DNA of 64,000 nt from Owenia fusiformis (lineage: Eukaryota; Annelida; Polychaeta; Sabellida; Oweniidae). The position numbers and the translations under genes are program-made. The notes under the pieces were generated by a model that was given only the letters and a program-made list of their open reading frames with translations, did not search any database and had not been told where the DNA came from. The stretch covers positions 19,725,936 to 19,789,935 of the forward strand of contig CAIIXF020000006.1 in NCBI GenBank assembly GCA_903813345.2. Reading direction: 5' to 3'. Positions 42,301-45,924 of this stretch are shown in pieces (the stretch's first letter is position 1; each line of letters starts with the position of its first letter).

Positions 42301-42415
42301 ATAGAGAGTAAAGGTATAACAGCTGCACTTGAATACAGTACACATAAAATACTTATCTTACCAGATATAACTTATATTCCAGTCTCCTCTGAGCTTCATC
42401 GCTACGTTTAGACAT
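160..42415 (-). CDS. LRSAM1: LRSAM1 orthologue, E3 ubiquitin ligase (18 coding exons, complete)
   Basis: The spliced product is about 731 aa, close to human LRSAM1 (723 aa). Coding exons in transcript order are 42415-42362, 27575-27522, 27173-27054, 26832-26679, 25874-25662, 25171-25044, 24665-24636, 24356-24146, 23921-23754, 22838-22739, 22542-22452, 21539-21384, 20928-20833, 20284-20186, 18748-18617, 17885-17748, 17256-17146 and 300-160. All junctions are GT-AG and every phase is consistent. Domains in order are LRRs (about residues 28-185), long Glu/Gln/Lys-rich coiled coil (about 240-555), SAM (about 559-627), PTAP motif (651-654) and C3HC4 RING (678-712). From the family, LRSAM1 is a cytoplasmic RING ligase that binds and ubiquitinates the ESCRT-I subunit TSG101 through PTAP/PSAP motifs and acts in endosomal sorting and xenophagy. 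Human LRSAM1 has a PTAP and a PSAP; only the PTAP is visible here. Introns 1 (14.8 kb) and 17 (16.8 kb) are swollen by transposons. Orthology is inferred from domain order and sequence resemblance recalled from the human protein. Confidence 0.95.
314..440. repeat. 30-bp tandem repeat, about 4.2 copies
   Basis: Units start at 314, 344, 374 and 404 and share AATGTACAATAATTACAATG. The array is 12 nt into the intron from the LRSAM1 exon 18 acceptor. Confidence 0.92.
441..2393. other. Intron 17 sequence without a supported gene
   Basis: AT-rich LRSAM1 intron. Short ORFs on both strands have no homology signal or splice support. Only a weak GGGATTCAGACCAAT-like repetition at 1447-1510 is visible. 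Confidence 0.6.
2394..3250. mobile_element. 857-bp near-perfect palindrome (hairpin MITE)
   Basis: The sequence starting CACCCTATGCAGACAGAGCC at 2394 is repeated inverted, ending at 3250, with arms of roughly 415 bp and a loop of about 17 nt near 2811-2827. Arms differ by scattered substitutions and one small insertion. No clear target-site duplication was found. It lies 107 bp upstream of the ATG of the nested gene at 3358. The 60-odd aa ORFs in each arm are mirror images and not genes. Confidence 0.9.
3358..4536 (+). CDS. Type II membrane protein with SGNH/PC-esterase-like domain, nested in LRSAM1 intron
   Basis: Intronless 392-aa ORF. A short N-terminal tail is followed by one membrane segment (about residues 11-30) and a lumenal or extracellular region with four N-glycosylation sequons (N49, N60, N99, N141) and many cysteines. 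The GDSL/SGNH signature blocks are in order: LMLGDSN with the candidate nucleophile Ser134, IIIIGNSHE (GxN block, N273) and DGIHYTE with Asp369 and His372 as the D-x-x-H pair. This arrangement is typical of PC-esterase/NXPE-like and other Golgi-anchored sugar O-acyl transferases or esterases. The SWENTSWTPEGC stretch before the nucleophile also fits that group. The substrate cannot be told from sequence. Its strand is opposite to the host gene, so it needs its own promoter; none was identified. It could be a retrocopy of a spliced gene, but no poly(A) tail or target-site duplication was found. Confidence 0.8.
   Translation: MITKILNWKLFGFIVIVLLLSLNALMLFQITSHIDVSSKTLEYVKTENNETVNTEIYLSNTTRRYQKQADTTNRKCNLKFLQDFTRTEDELYSKGSWENTSWTPEGCRFSSKDPDLKTCFREHQIRKILMLGDSNGARYANYTAKYLRRFFSCELIKREANNKLPTAQYWKDVKRMYMMERDCYTCSSMLYKCLTHSSEIVILDFEFIAMEYYMDTEMTTFRIGYPRSCNFRQVPYLNKGILCGHALTTQQFIFNEYLYTQPHYPTVIIIIGNSHELLRRDKTDLQRDVDWFLKVLKSAVHKNTKIFWFEPPYATGMGWLARYFDENIYKWYGNWARDVVLDYFKSDPKLFYPFYSVYELSKSSGSLLDGIHYTECYYTAIMELFFKTLCEP
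4598..4941. mobile_element. Two adjacent small MITEs of the TTGGTCACATT family
   Basis: The copy at 4796-4941 has terminal inverted repeats TAATG(C/T)CTTGGTCACATT and an inner inverted repeat around TCAATTTTGAACAAAATTC. A decayed copy at 4598-4745 starts with GGTTACATTTACTCCAAT and ends with its inverted counterpart. Both are in LRSAM1 intron 17, 3' of the nested gene. Confidence 0.75.
4982..5151. mobile_element. CAGTAAAACC-type MITE with TA target duplication
   Basis: Terminal inverted repeats CAGTAAAACC and GGTTTCACTG are flanked by TA on both sides. The interior contains the AGAGGTGTTC motif. A better preserved relative is at 27646-27809. Confidence 0.75.
5537..5712 (+). repeat. ~112-bp tandem duplication, second unit interrupted at 5713
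   Basis: CCCTTAACAAATTCATGAT starts at about 5538 and again at about 5652. Unit 1 is continuous through GAATGCTACCCATGATG to the GCAGATTTAA end near 5646. Unit 2 breaks after GAATGCTAC at 5712 and resumes at 9908 with TACCCATGATG, so unit 1 is a natural empty-site control for the insertion between them. Confidence 0.85.
5713..9907. mobile_element. 4.2-kb fold-back element with tandem units in both arms
   Basis: Terminal inverted repeats TAG(T/G)TAGTGAGGTAGCAC mark both ends, flanked by TAC (5710-5712 and 9908-9910). Each arm is about 1.5 kb and holds three units of roughly 345-375 bp with the shared core GATCAAAAGTGGGCGTCGCC. These sit near 6225, 6590 and 6940 on the plus strand and inverted near 8650, 9020 and 9385. 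Poly-G/C tracts lie in the arms (about 6402, 8513, 8845, 9214). The loop (about 7200-8400) has short ORFs that I do not recognise; none looks like a complete transposase. It is probably non-autonomous. Confidence 0.85.
9959..11476. mobile_element. TTAA-flanked inverted-repeat element carrying a nested mariner-type element
   Basis: The ends AGGTATATTCCTTGCCAGAC and GGTTTGGCAAGGAATATTCCT are inverted repeats, flanked by TTAA at 9955-9958 and 11477-11480. Inverted arms continue inward through GCTACCATAT and GATGACATCACTTCCTG. The 10014-10927 element sits inside its left arm, so this one is older. A decayed relative without termini is at 19826-20030. TTAA targets are used by piggyBac and Kolobok elements; no transposase is present to choose between them. 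Confidence 0.82.
10014..10927. mobile_element. 914-bp mariner-type MITE, TA target duplication
   Basis: Long, nearly perfect terminal inverted repeats begin CAGGGTGGTCCAAAAAAAAG and continue TGAACCCCTGCAAC, with TA on both sides. There is no coding capacity. It is nested in the TTAA element 9959-11476. Confidence 0.9.
11710..15732. mobile_element. 4-kb inverted-repeat element enclosing a G-rich minisatellite
   Basis: Arms of about 900 bp (11710-12630 and 14806-15732) are inverted copies. Both have GGGAGCAAA at the outer edge, then TTCCGTGTCCTTTTTAGAGG and GGCGAGCTAAGCGACATA. Each arm holds a doubled unit of about 160 bp with GCTATGGTAAC and CGCCCACTTTTAGG, plus a poly-G/C tract at the inner end (about 12605 and 14827). 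A clean target-site duplication was not found. The inner part is the tandem array at 13310-14450. Confidence 0.82.
13310..14450. repeat. G-rich minisatellite with variable units
   Basis: More than 25 variant units of the kind GGGGCCACTGGGATGCTTTT, spaced irregularly at about 30-45 bp. Runs of four to seven G on the plus strand could form G-quadruplexes. The Trp/Pro/Lys-rich ORFs over it are by-products of the repeat. Confidence 0.88.
15968..16345. mobile_element. Degenerate inverted-repeat element
   Basis: GGACCCCA...AAAATGTT..AAAGAGGATCTTG on the left pairs with AAGATCCTCC...AACATTTT..TGGGGTCC on the right, with a loop of roughly 240 bp. Decayed MITE in LRSAM1 intron 17. Nothing else is supported between 15733 and 16668. 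Confidence 0.6.
16669..16969. mobile_element. MITE of the TTAACCTCTTGA family, copy 1
   Basis: Ends TTAACCTCTTGAA and TCAAGAGGTTAA are inverted repeats. The interior has GAGAATTTTTCATTTTTGCC and GATCATTTCTACA. Copies with the same ends or interior are at 19112-19319 and 44110-44340. Confidence 0.8.
17146..17256 (-). CDS. LRSAM1: LRSAM1 exon 17: PTAP motif and first half of RING (codons 649-685)
   Basis: It starts ATPTAPQ, so a PTAP tetrapeptide (residues 651-654) is present in the same place as the TSG101-binding PTAP of human LRSAM1 (VVTPTAPQ). It ends ECVVCMDVK, giving the first RING zinc ligands C678 and C681. Acceptor CTTAG, donor GTGAGT. The other six zinc ligands are 16.8 kb away. Confidence 0.96.
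17748..17885 (-). CDS. LRSAM1: LRSAM1 exon 16: SAM domain, last part (codons 603-648)
   Basis: It starts MGVHELGVRNQIMAAVEHYD, the conserved (V/M)GV..xGxxxxI helix closing the SAM domain. A variable Lys/Thr-rich linker follows. Phase 0; acceptor TTTTAG, donor GTAACA. Confidence 0.94.
17939..17996. mobile_element. 58-bp residual mariner-type hairpin
   Basis: CAGGATGTCTCAAAAAAGGA and its inverted partner TTCCTTTTTTTGAAACACCC are separated by about 16 nt. It looks like an internal deletion down to the terminal repeats, in LRSAM1 intron 15. Confidence 0.7.
18000..18616. other. LRSAM1 intron 15 remainder, nothing supported
   Basis: AT-rich sequence without repeats or ORFs of note between the small hairpin and exon 15. 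Confidence 0.55.
18617..18748 (-). CDS. LRSAM1: LRSAM1 exon 15: SAM domain, first part (codons 559-602)
   Basis: It encodes the first helices of the SAM domain: KADDYIPLFSRHRITIETLL then QMTENDLKS. Compare human [26 protein letters not shown]. The donor is GTAGGT, so translation read on past 18617 is intron. Confidence 0.95.
19112..19319. mobile_element. MITE of the TTAACCTCTTGA family, copy 2
   Basis: Starts TTAACCTCTTGAAGACATAG and ends CATTCAAGAGGTTAA. It is in LRSAM1 intron 14. Confidence 0.78.
19826..20030. mobile_element. Decayed relative of the 9959-11476 TTAA element
   Basis: It shares GTCAATATTGATCAT, TTTTAAGATTTC and GGTTATAGCTACCATAT with the larger element, without either terminus. 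Confidence 0.65.
20186..20284 (-). CDS. LRSAM1: LRSAM1 exon 14: pre-SAM linker (codons 526-558)
   Basis: It encodes QKDYWLVQYQRLMDRKPQSL, close to human [20 protein letters not shown]. This is one of the most diagnostic stretches for the assignment. Phase 0; donor GTAAGG. Confidence 0.96.
20833..20928 (-). CDS. LRSAM1: LRSAM1 exon 13: coiled coil (codons 494-525)
   Basis: It encodes NIIAEKRIQLACLLVQLLEE then RDKRQAELNKRL, equivalent to human [27 protein letters not shown]. Phase 0; acceptor TTTTAG, donor GTGAGT. Confidence 0.94.
21384..21539 (-). CDS. LRSAM1: LRSAM1 exon 12: coiled coil (codons 442-493)
   Basis: It encodes EKLQKAAFEALQMSKDAKHK and onward. The KAAFEALQ string is also in the human protein (MQKAAFEALQVKKD). 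Phase 0 at both ends; acceptor ATTCAG, donor GTAAAT. Confidence 0.95.
21723..22292. mobile_element. 570-bp hAT-like MITE with 5-bp duplication TACAA
   Basis: Ends CAGGGCTTGCATTA and TAATGCAAGTGCTG are inverted repeats flanked by TACAA at 21718-21722 and 22293-22297. Subterminal regions are also related (GGACGCAAA and GGGACTCACAAA). It lies in the LRSAM1 intron between exons 12 and 11. Confidence 0.8.
22452..22542 (-). CDS. LRSAM1: LRSAM1 exon 11: coiled coil (codons 411-441)
   Basis: It encodes LTAAENYSLQRALSQTSHKQ and onward to YLQDQ. Its single leading A completes Lys with exon 10. Acceptor TTGTAG, donor GTATGG. Confidence 0.9.
22739..22838 (-). CDS. LRSAM1: LRSAM1 exon 10: coiled coil (codons 378-411)
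   Basis: It encodes DAMQRILQESKDIEQARLNY and onward to VYNQK, equivalent to human [20 protein letters not shown]. It starts two nucleotides into the codon and ends two nucleotides into the next. Acceptor ACATAG, donor GTATGT. Confidence 0.92.
22970..23262. repeat. 32-bp minisatellite, 9 copies with a 64-bp alternation
   Basis: Copies of GCCAAAGAATATCACTA recur every 32 bp from 22981 to 23237. Units alternate between GGGG/CTATAC and GAGG/CTAAAC forms, so the real period is a dimer. It is in the LRSAM1 intron between exons 10 and 9. Confidence 0.93.
23754..23921 (-). CDS. LRSAM1: LRSAM1 exon 9: coiled coil (codons 322-378)
   Basis: It encodes VERDVTNLTNELLEMSEKAR and onward to EESENLRKQDVL. 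This resembles human [20 protein letters not shown], including the E-S-x-x-R-x-x-D-V tail. Acceptor TTTCAG, donor GTAATA. Confidence 0.93.
24146..24356 (-). CDS. LRSAM1: LRSAM1 exon 8: coiled coil (codons 252-322)
   Basis: Strongly charged helix, EQKRKEMAELEQQLKEEQQL then LYDSELMSVRQQKDIE. Acceptor TTTAG, donor GTAGAT, one-nucleotide overhang. It aligns in kind with the human EKLEFERRLEL region. Confidence 0.92.
24636..24665 (-). CDS. LRSAM1: LRSAM1 exon 7, 30-nt microexon (codons 242-251)
   Basis: It encodes AHMQQYETRR between acceptor TTTTAG and donor GTATGT, phase 0 both sides. It corresponds to the human segment around FSDYEKRKEQK. It is too short to appear as an ORF and is supported by flanking phases and splice signals. 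Confidence 0.82.
25044..25171 (-). CDS. LRSAM1: LRSAM1 exon 6 (codons 199-241)
   Basis: Joined to exon 5 it reads CKERGIEYIEPS, equivalent to the human linker CKESGLEYYPPS. The remainder is a variable linker into the coiled coil. The acceptor lies in AGAGAG, so alternative AG choices are possible; the first AG keeps frame and homology. Confidence 0.9.
25662..25874 (-). CDS. LRSAM1: LRSAM1 exon 5: LRRs and cap (codons 128-199)
   Basis: It continues the LRRs (NKIKELPDAM, TLDVQDNPLTTLP) and ends with the C-terminal cap, where YPYCDICQAGTESIMRFLCK matches the human YPP..VCGAGTAAILQFLCK. Acceptor TTACAG, donor GTAATG, one-nucleotide overhang into exon 6. Confidence 0.94.
26046..26137 (+). repeat. 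46-bp perfect tandem duplication
   Basis: AAATTAGATATCGTTCAGTG and its continuation are repeated twice without change. It is in LRSAM1 intron 4; the rest of that intron (25875-26678) has no gene. Confidence 0.85.
26679..26832 (-). CDS. LRSAM1: LRSAM1 exon 4: LRRs (codons 77-128)
   Basis: It encodes successive leucine-rich repeats: VLDLHSNQLTKLP, VLNLEKNKLTTLP and the start of SFNLRSNKIKELP. The donor GTAAGT leaves one nucleotide (T) that completes Ser with exon 5. The LRRs form the curved protein-binding face of the ligase. Confidence 0.94.
27054..27173 (-). CDS. LRSAM1: LRSAM1 exon 3 (codons 37-76)
   Basis: Phase 0 at both ends, 120 nt. It encodes VPGGVFALCKVLQKQ and onward to DLSAVR. The C-K-V-L-Q-K block and the following HTN are family hallmarks. 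The acceptor is TTTTAG and the donor GTAAGA. Confidence 0.93.
27522..27575 (-). CDS. LRSAM1: LRSAM1 exon 2 (codons 19-36)
   Basis: Phase 0 at both ends, between acceptor TTACAG and donor GTAAGA. It encodes ARENPDDTFDISNCELTE. The DISxCELxE core is the conserved start of the LRR domain in the family. It joins in frame to exon 1, which is 14.8 kb away. Confidence 0.93.
27646..27809. mobile_element. 164-bp CAGTAAAACCTG-type MITE, TA duplication
   Basis: CAGTAAAACCTGTCTAAGTG at the left pairs with TATACACAGGTTTTACTG at the right, flanked by TA. The interior has doubled GTGAACACCT motifs. It is 70 bp upstream of LRSAM1 exon 2 on the transcript. Confidence 0.82.
28820..29605 (+). repeat. ~390-bp tandem duplication inside the TTAA element
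   Basis: Both halves run TTTACCAGAAA(T/C)TATGGTAG, GAATATTAATA, GGTTGCCATAGCAACCAG and CTGTACAATGTTAA in the same order, with about 10-15% divergence. Confidence 0.85.
29793..29960. mobile_element. Hairpin MITE with perfect 26-bp core palindrome
   Basis: GGGAATATCCTCTACAATGT and its complement face each other around a short GC-rich loop (AAGCCGCAGGCT). Outer arms include TAGTGTAAAT and GGCAGTCACTATTTG. Confidence 0.82.
30320..30480. repeat. Palindromic segment around GCTGACGTCAC
   Basis: GTGACGTCAGCGGG and CCCGCTGACGTCAC face each other about 20 nt apart, followed by a GAGGGAATAT segment related to the hairpin at 29793-29960. TGACGTCA is also a CRE-type octamer, but the palindrome origin is the simpler reading. 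Confidence 0.6.
30582..30975. mobile_element. ~394-bp MITE, TIR AAAGGACGATTCTCGGTTTG
   Basis: AAAGGACGATTCTCGGTTTG at the left pairs with CAAACCGAGAATCGTCCTTT at the right. The interior repeats GAGCATTATCCCTGCTTC twice. It is nested in the 7.9-kb TTAA element. Confidence 0.82.
31377..32280. mobile_element. Composite palindromic segment within the TTAA element
   Basis: ATCAGATACCAACCTACACT (left) pairs with GTGTATGTTGGTATCTGAC (right). A nested inverted repeat pairs 31438-31600 with 31720-31880 (GTCACGTG, CACTTCAGGTTTGT, AAGATTTAATTCACCAA). The right part includes duplicated transposase sequence, so this is likely a rearrangement of the host element. Confidence 0.65.
31951..33893 (-). pseudogene. 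Decayed DDE-type transposase of the TTAA element
   Basis: Minus-strand fragments in order. 33893-33675 contains GQCGSDTVQISLCMKPAW. 33532-33303, after a likely AG acceptor, contains HLLDDKQDCAVVSALIEHVL and FGHSDNAGCYHSGQLW with one in-frame stop upstream. 32704-32435 is a basic linker. 32243-31951 contains KSFLLENFNE and a frame-shifted STSQIKSYFSRLSLLK. The SDNAGCYH block and the QQ/QIxSFFSRL tail occur together in a family of invertebrate transposon proteins I recognise but cannot name with certainty. Stops and frameshifts make it non-functional. Confidence 0.6.
34380..34640. mobile_element. Diverged copy of the 55057-55445 hairpin MITE
   Basis: It shares TGACATTTGTATATTTTAGA, GTGCAATAAGCCTGTGCC, AATATAAGAGG and GCAATCCAAGATATACAAAT, in the same order and orientation. 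Confidence 0.75.
36502..36912 (-). CDS. Candidate small two-exon gene, 93 aa, unrecognised
   Basis: Exon 1 (36912-36781) starts MGGKNSKKKQGQGHTNTSDW and ends LEHLLHM at donor GTTAGT. Exon 2 (36651-36502) follows an acceptor with a good pyrimidine tract (TTTCTTTTCTGCAAG), starts YENVAKSNVLQIKRLYDDTF and ends SILEVTDR before TAA. The two phases agree and the joined product is soluble, basic at the N-terminus and helical in appearance. No family is recognised. It lies outside the TTAA element, in LRSAM1 intron 1 and on the same strand. It may be a real small gene, an alternative exon pair or a relic of a transposon protein. Confidence 0.4.
37060..37135 (+). repeat. Short GGTGAGGCA(A/G) tandem repeat
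   Basis: Three to four units of about 22-24 bp with GGTGAGGCAATATTTGAATT-like sequence. Confidence 0.75.
38487..39400 (-). pseudogene. Tc1-like transposase remains
   Basis: Minus-strand fragments in order. 39359-39138 gives the helix-turn-helix region (GVSGTVSKILQWYQKH, SGPRKK, DHHLLHLYHQNRLLVN). About 38850-38790 gives FTD and HEGDPIYVW of the first catalytic region. 38717-38487 gives NRVFWGNIQLQNDYADAY then a decayed PWPxxSPDxNPIExxWD equivalent (LLWAQKSANEANAEQMWDDL). Frameshifts and lost catalytic residues make it inactive. Confidence 0.85.
39533..41868 (-). mobile_element. 5'-truncated non-LTR retrotransposon inserted in the Tc1 element
   Basis: The body runs from 41860 (5') to 39533 (3' tail, AATAAACTATATTAAAC). 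It is bracketed by TGTTTTAA at 39525-39532 and 41861-41868, a plausible 8-bp target-site duplication. The endonuclease and upstream ORF are absent, as expected from incomplete reverse transcription. The 3' UTR is about 600 bp. Confidence 0.85.
40150..41853 (-). CDS. Non-LTR retrotransposon reverse transcriptase (partial ORF2, 567 codons)
   Basis: Open frame without stops from the truncation point. Fingers/palm motifs are in order: DEQNGFRPKRGC, FVCYVDAVKAFDKLDR (first catalytic Asp), SNGSKQGCLLSPTLFSIYVD, LLYADDIALIS (catalytic YADD) and YKYLGVWL. The C-terminus has a CALC...H...C-H zinc-knuckle-like motif (CALCDTNEIEDEIHFTLRCS), common after the RT in CR1/Jockey-type ORF2. The N-terminal endonuclease is missing. 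The first residue given uses a TTG; there is no real start. The open frame suggests a fairly recent insertion. The exact clade is not determined. Confidence 0.9.
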   Translation of the reverse strand: MISVPCKIYCDILNKRLVTFLETNGKLSDEQNGFRPKRGCLDHVQSLHSIINNRKVSKLDTFVCYVDAVKAFDKLDRNCLWFKLNRIGVKGKIFDAIRSLYQDVTCSIRLNGHLTPWFSVSNGSKQGCLLSPTLFSIYVDEISNIIKQLRCGVQVGDELVSILLYADDIALISGTAEDLQRMLNALYIWCRKWRLTVSKKKSKIVHYRPAARPRSTHVFKCGPKTLDYANSYKYLGVWLSEHVDAKITAKEIAKSASRALAVLTCKFKAAGGMDYAVYTKLYDTIVQPIINYGTSIIGLNEHRCINNVQNKATKIFLGVGQKTSNEGARGDMGWSPPIHKQKLECARLYLRLHNMENTRLNNRIHIWSLRRKSSWNFRTKHFIESCGILLNNQYIEIKPCIKAIKYHLQTIDPFLRNIWNDKNNETNGNKLRTYRQFKYGASTEAYIEMFMPRHHRSILAKLRTGALKLNIETGRYTNTPLEERKCALCDTNEIEDEIHFTLRCSHYNDLRNNFLASVNTLAPNIDTGTNDHIMLFSRLMHTPCIQRTFASTLFKMFSKRNFDLERL

Positions 42416-42560
42416 AACAATGTTGTTTGTTGATGGTCTGATTGCTTGAGTGTTTCTTCAGTGATGATCTGGTTGTTTGAGTGTTTGTTTGTTGATCTCC
42501 TGATTGTTTTTTGATAGTCTCTTGCTTGAGCTTCTTCAGAGTTCCTCTGTCTGCATAGAT
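42362..42560 (-). CDS. LRSAM1: LRSAM1 exon 1: 5' leader and codons 1-18
   Basis: Coding runs from the ATG at 42415 down to 42362 and starts MSKRSDEAQRRLEYKLYL, which matches the short charged N-terminus of human LRSAM1 (EEARKRLEY). The donor after 42362 is GTAAGA. About 145 nt of leader extends upstream to a likely acceptor at 42561 (T-rich tract then ATAG), so a further non-coding exon is expected above. The leader has imperfect GATTGTTTGAGTG-like repeats. The frame stays open just upstream of this ATG, but the next upstream residues do not resemble the family, so the start chosen is the best one. Confidence 0.85.
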
Positions 42561-44109
42561 CTATAAAAAAAATATGAATAATTGCAAATGCACAAAGAAA
42601 TACTTCAATTTCATTCCATTTTTCATGGATATCAATATAATATCTTATTAAAGTCCACATGAACATATAACAGGTACCATCCAGGAAGTTGTTGTAATAC
42701 AATTGGGTAGGTTTATCTACTAGACTGGATAAGATCATCCATTTCAATATTGTAAAGGTCACGCTGAATTACATTATGTTGTATCTCAATTGTAACTAAA
42801 TTACAAATCCTGTCTACTCCTAGTGACTCTTAATATTCTTGATGATTTTATTAGTTTGATAATTATCTTTCTAAATCTTCTACAGATCTTTCTTCTCTTC
42901 TGAAGTTTTTTCTTCTGTAGATATAAAAATAACTTGTACATGTAATGTTTGCCAATATTGCTGCTTCTAATAGGCACAAAAATATCAAGGCATTAAACTG
43001 CATTAAAATATGTATTACTAATTAAAAATATATTTAAAGGCACTGTGTAAAGTTTGAAAAATATAGTTTAGGCATTCAAATATCATGACTACTATTTAAG
43101 TCATATTTTGAAAAATGTGACTTGAAAAAATATATGAATTTCCCGCCATTTTAAATTTAAGTTTAAATTTTTAGATTATCAAATATGAAAATGTGCAAAA
43201 CATTTTTGAAAAATTGTCAATATTTTTTACAAATATACTTCCTACATGCATACAGTGTACAGTGTATTAAATTGCAAATGTCCGCAAAACATTATAAAAA
43301 ATAATCTTTATCATTCAAGTGGTCTTATATTTGGACATTTGGTATGGCTTTGGGCATTATTTTGGTTGGTAAACATGGTATGGGAACACATTTAAATTTG
43401 GCAGATAGGTACAGGGAACATATTGATATCTGAGGGTTCAGCCCCCCCCCCCCCCCTCCGCTACAGATGTGCCAATTTAGCCTACTTTTACATACTCACA
43501 TTACTTAAAGTGTTCTTGTACAGAATTAGAGATAAATAATATTTAGATTTTGCATGGAAGTATTATAGTTGTGAACACGTTTAGGTTGAATTCTTAGAAA
43601 TTAGCAGAAAAGTTTTGTATGACCTCATAATTTATTTCACTTCCAGCTTTATTCATCACTTTAAGGTCAGACTGCACTTTGATGAAATTTCATGACCATG
43701 TGCTATTTTCGGATAAACATAACTCGTTCCACAAATGGTCTACATCTTTCATTTTTGCACAAAAGGTGTATTAGTGTACCTAGATTATAGGGATGTCATG
43801 GTTTCCCGATATCATCCCGTCCCTCTGGACTTTGGTCTCGGGAAGGGACAACCCTCATGTACCGAAGATTTCAGTCTATGTTCAGGATACACTATTTCTC
43901 CTGTATATGACCCTAAAACTTCCCAAATGCATGATACGAGTAAATATGATCTAAACTAGAATTTTCTTTCATTTTTAAAACTTATCTGCCGGATTACGTT
44001 CAAGCGTAAATGCCCTCTAGTGGCAATTACTATAAGTGATTATAATAAACGAAAATTCAGGACGGAACATGCATCGATAAAAGTGTTTCCCATTGAAATA
44101 TGCTTTAAT
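42561..44109. other. Upstream of LRSAM1 exon 1: no gene recognised
   Basis: AT-rich. It should contain the non-coding first exon(s) and promoter of LRSAM1, but I cannot place them. A 17-nt C tract lies at about 43442. About 43660-43800 is an inverted relative of 34745-34905 (both have GAAAGATGTAGA or its complement), that is, a dispersed repeat. Confidence 0.5.
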
Positions 44110-44340
44110 TTAACCTCTTGAATCCCAGGCTCAGTTGAAAACAGAGAATTTTTCATTTTTGCCACCTTTAGACATTTTACTACATAGTACATACCTTGTA
44201 CCTATACAACTTTAGATGCTCAACTTAGTAAAATTAGATGGAAGAGATCATTTCTACACATTTTAAAACAATTTTTTCGTAAATTGGATGAAAATTGTTC
44301 AAATAAGAGCAATTTTAGTGAACAATTTTGTGCCATATTT
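44110..44340. mobile_element. MITE of the TTAACCTCTTGA family, copy 3 (right end missing)
   Basis: TTAACCTCTTGAATCCCAGG, then GAGAATTTTTCATTTTTGCC and GATCATTTCTACACATTTTA, collinear with 16669-16900. The right terminal repeat is not visible. Confidence 0.78.
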
Positions 44341-44735
44341 TTTTGACTCAAGACTTCCTGATTAATCCTCATACAAGTTTTGTGACTACACCAAGTGGCA
44401 TGGATAATCACTTATATTTTAACTAATTGCAGTATAATCATCATGATAGATACATGATAGAGGCTTTATGAATGATAAACAATGGATACATGAATGAGGA
44501 TAACTCTGGACTAAAAAATAGTCCCAGCAAACAAAATGGTGGACATGAAATATTTAGAATTCACAATGGTTTGAGCTTTATCATACTCTAACAATGCAAG
44601 AAGTACACATTTTCATGCTCTTACGTTGTTCCTTGGTAAGATAAGATGATATGTGGAAATTTGGGATTGTTGCAAATGTGTGACTGTTGCAAGGCTACTC
44701 CTTGAAACTTTAAAAAAAGGCAAATACGTGAACAA

Positions 44736-45922
44736 TATCGTACCTAAAACACAGCATTGTGGTCTTGTTGACCAAGAAAGCAAGATGGCCGCAGGAAAGT
44801 TAATCAGCTCTAGAACTTATCACTGTGTAACATATGTAAAAATTTGAACGGTTTGGCTGGAAACCTGTAGACAAGTCTTGAAAGTGAAGATTTTAGGACG
44901 GAAAATCCAAAATGGCCACCTTAAAATTTACCCAGAATGCCCAAAAATCAATCAGTTCTTGACGTTGATATGTAGAAACATCCCTGAAAATTTCAGATGA
45001 ATCCCTCATATGGTTTGGCTGAAAATCTGTAGACAAGTCTTGAAAGTGAAGATTTTTGGACGAAAAATCCAAAATGGCCACCTTAAAATTTAACCAGAAT
45101 GCCCAAAAACTAATCAGCTCTTGACGTTGATATGTATTAGAAACATCCCTGAAAATTTCAGATGAATCCCTCAAAAGGTTTGGCTTTGAAACCTGTAGAC
45201 AAGTATTGAAAGTAAAGATTTTAGGACGGAAAATCCAAAATGGCCACCTTAAAATTTACCCAGAATGCCCAAAAACTAATAAGTTCTTGACGTTGATATG
45301 TAGAAACATCCCTGAAAATTTCAGATGAATCCCTCAAATGGTTTGGCTGAAAACCTGTAGACAAGTCTTGAAAGTGAAGATTTTAGGACGGAAAATCCAA
45401 AATGGCCACCTTAAAATTTACCCAGAATGCCCAAAAACTAATCAGTTCTTGATGTTGATATGTAGAAACATCCCTGAAAATTTCAGATGAATCCCTCAAA
45501 TGGTTTGTTCTAGAAACCTGTAGACAAGTCTTGAAAGTGAAGATTTTAGGACGAAAAATCCAAAATGGCCACCTTAAGATTTACCCAGAATGCCTAAAAA
45601 CTAATCAGTTCTTGACGTTGATATGTAGAAACATCCCTGAAAATTTCAGATGATCCCTTAAATGGTTTGGCTGGAAACCTGTAGACAAGTCTTGAAAGTG
45701 AAGATTTTAGGACGGAAAATCCAAAATGGCCACCTTAAGATTTACCCAGAATGCCCAAAAACTAATCAGTTCTTGACGTTGATATGTAGAAACATCCCTG
45801 AAAATTTCAGATGAATCCCTCAAATGGTTTGACTGGAAACCTGTAGACAAGCTGAAAAGTGAGACGCCGCCCGCCCGCCCGTCAAGCTGACTACAGTATC
45901 GTACCTTTTGTTAGGTACGATA
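44736..45922. mobile_element. 1.2-kb repeat element with six ~163-bp tandem units
   Basis: TATCGTACCTAA at 44736 is inverted at the end as TTAGGTACGATA (45922). The right end also carries its own hairpin (TATCGTACC..GGTACGATA, 45897-45922). Inside, about six units of about 163 bp (44850-45855) share CCAAAATGGCCACCTTAA, GACGTTGATATGTAGAAACA and TCAGATGAATCCCTCAAA. A GCCGCCCGCCCGCCCG tract follows the last unit. ORFs across units are repeats, not genes. Confidence 0.85.
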
Positions 45923-45924
45923 AA

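Noticed and set aside
42358-42762. 134-aa minus-strand ORF over LRSAM1 exon 1
   Set aside because: It is in another frame from the conserved N-terminus and crosses the splice donor and the upstream intron.
44893-45174. 93-aa minus-strand ORF with an internal duplication (MRDSSEIFRDVS)
   Set aside because: It is a translation of two 163-bp repeat units.
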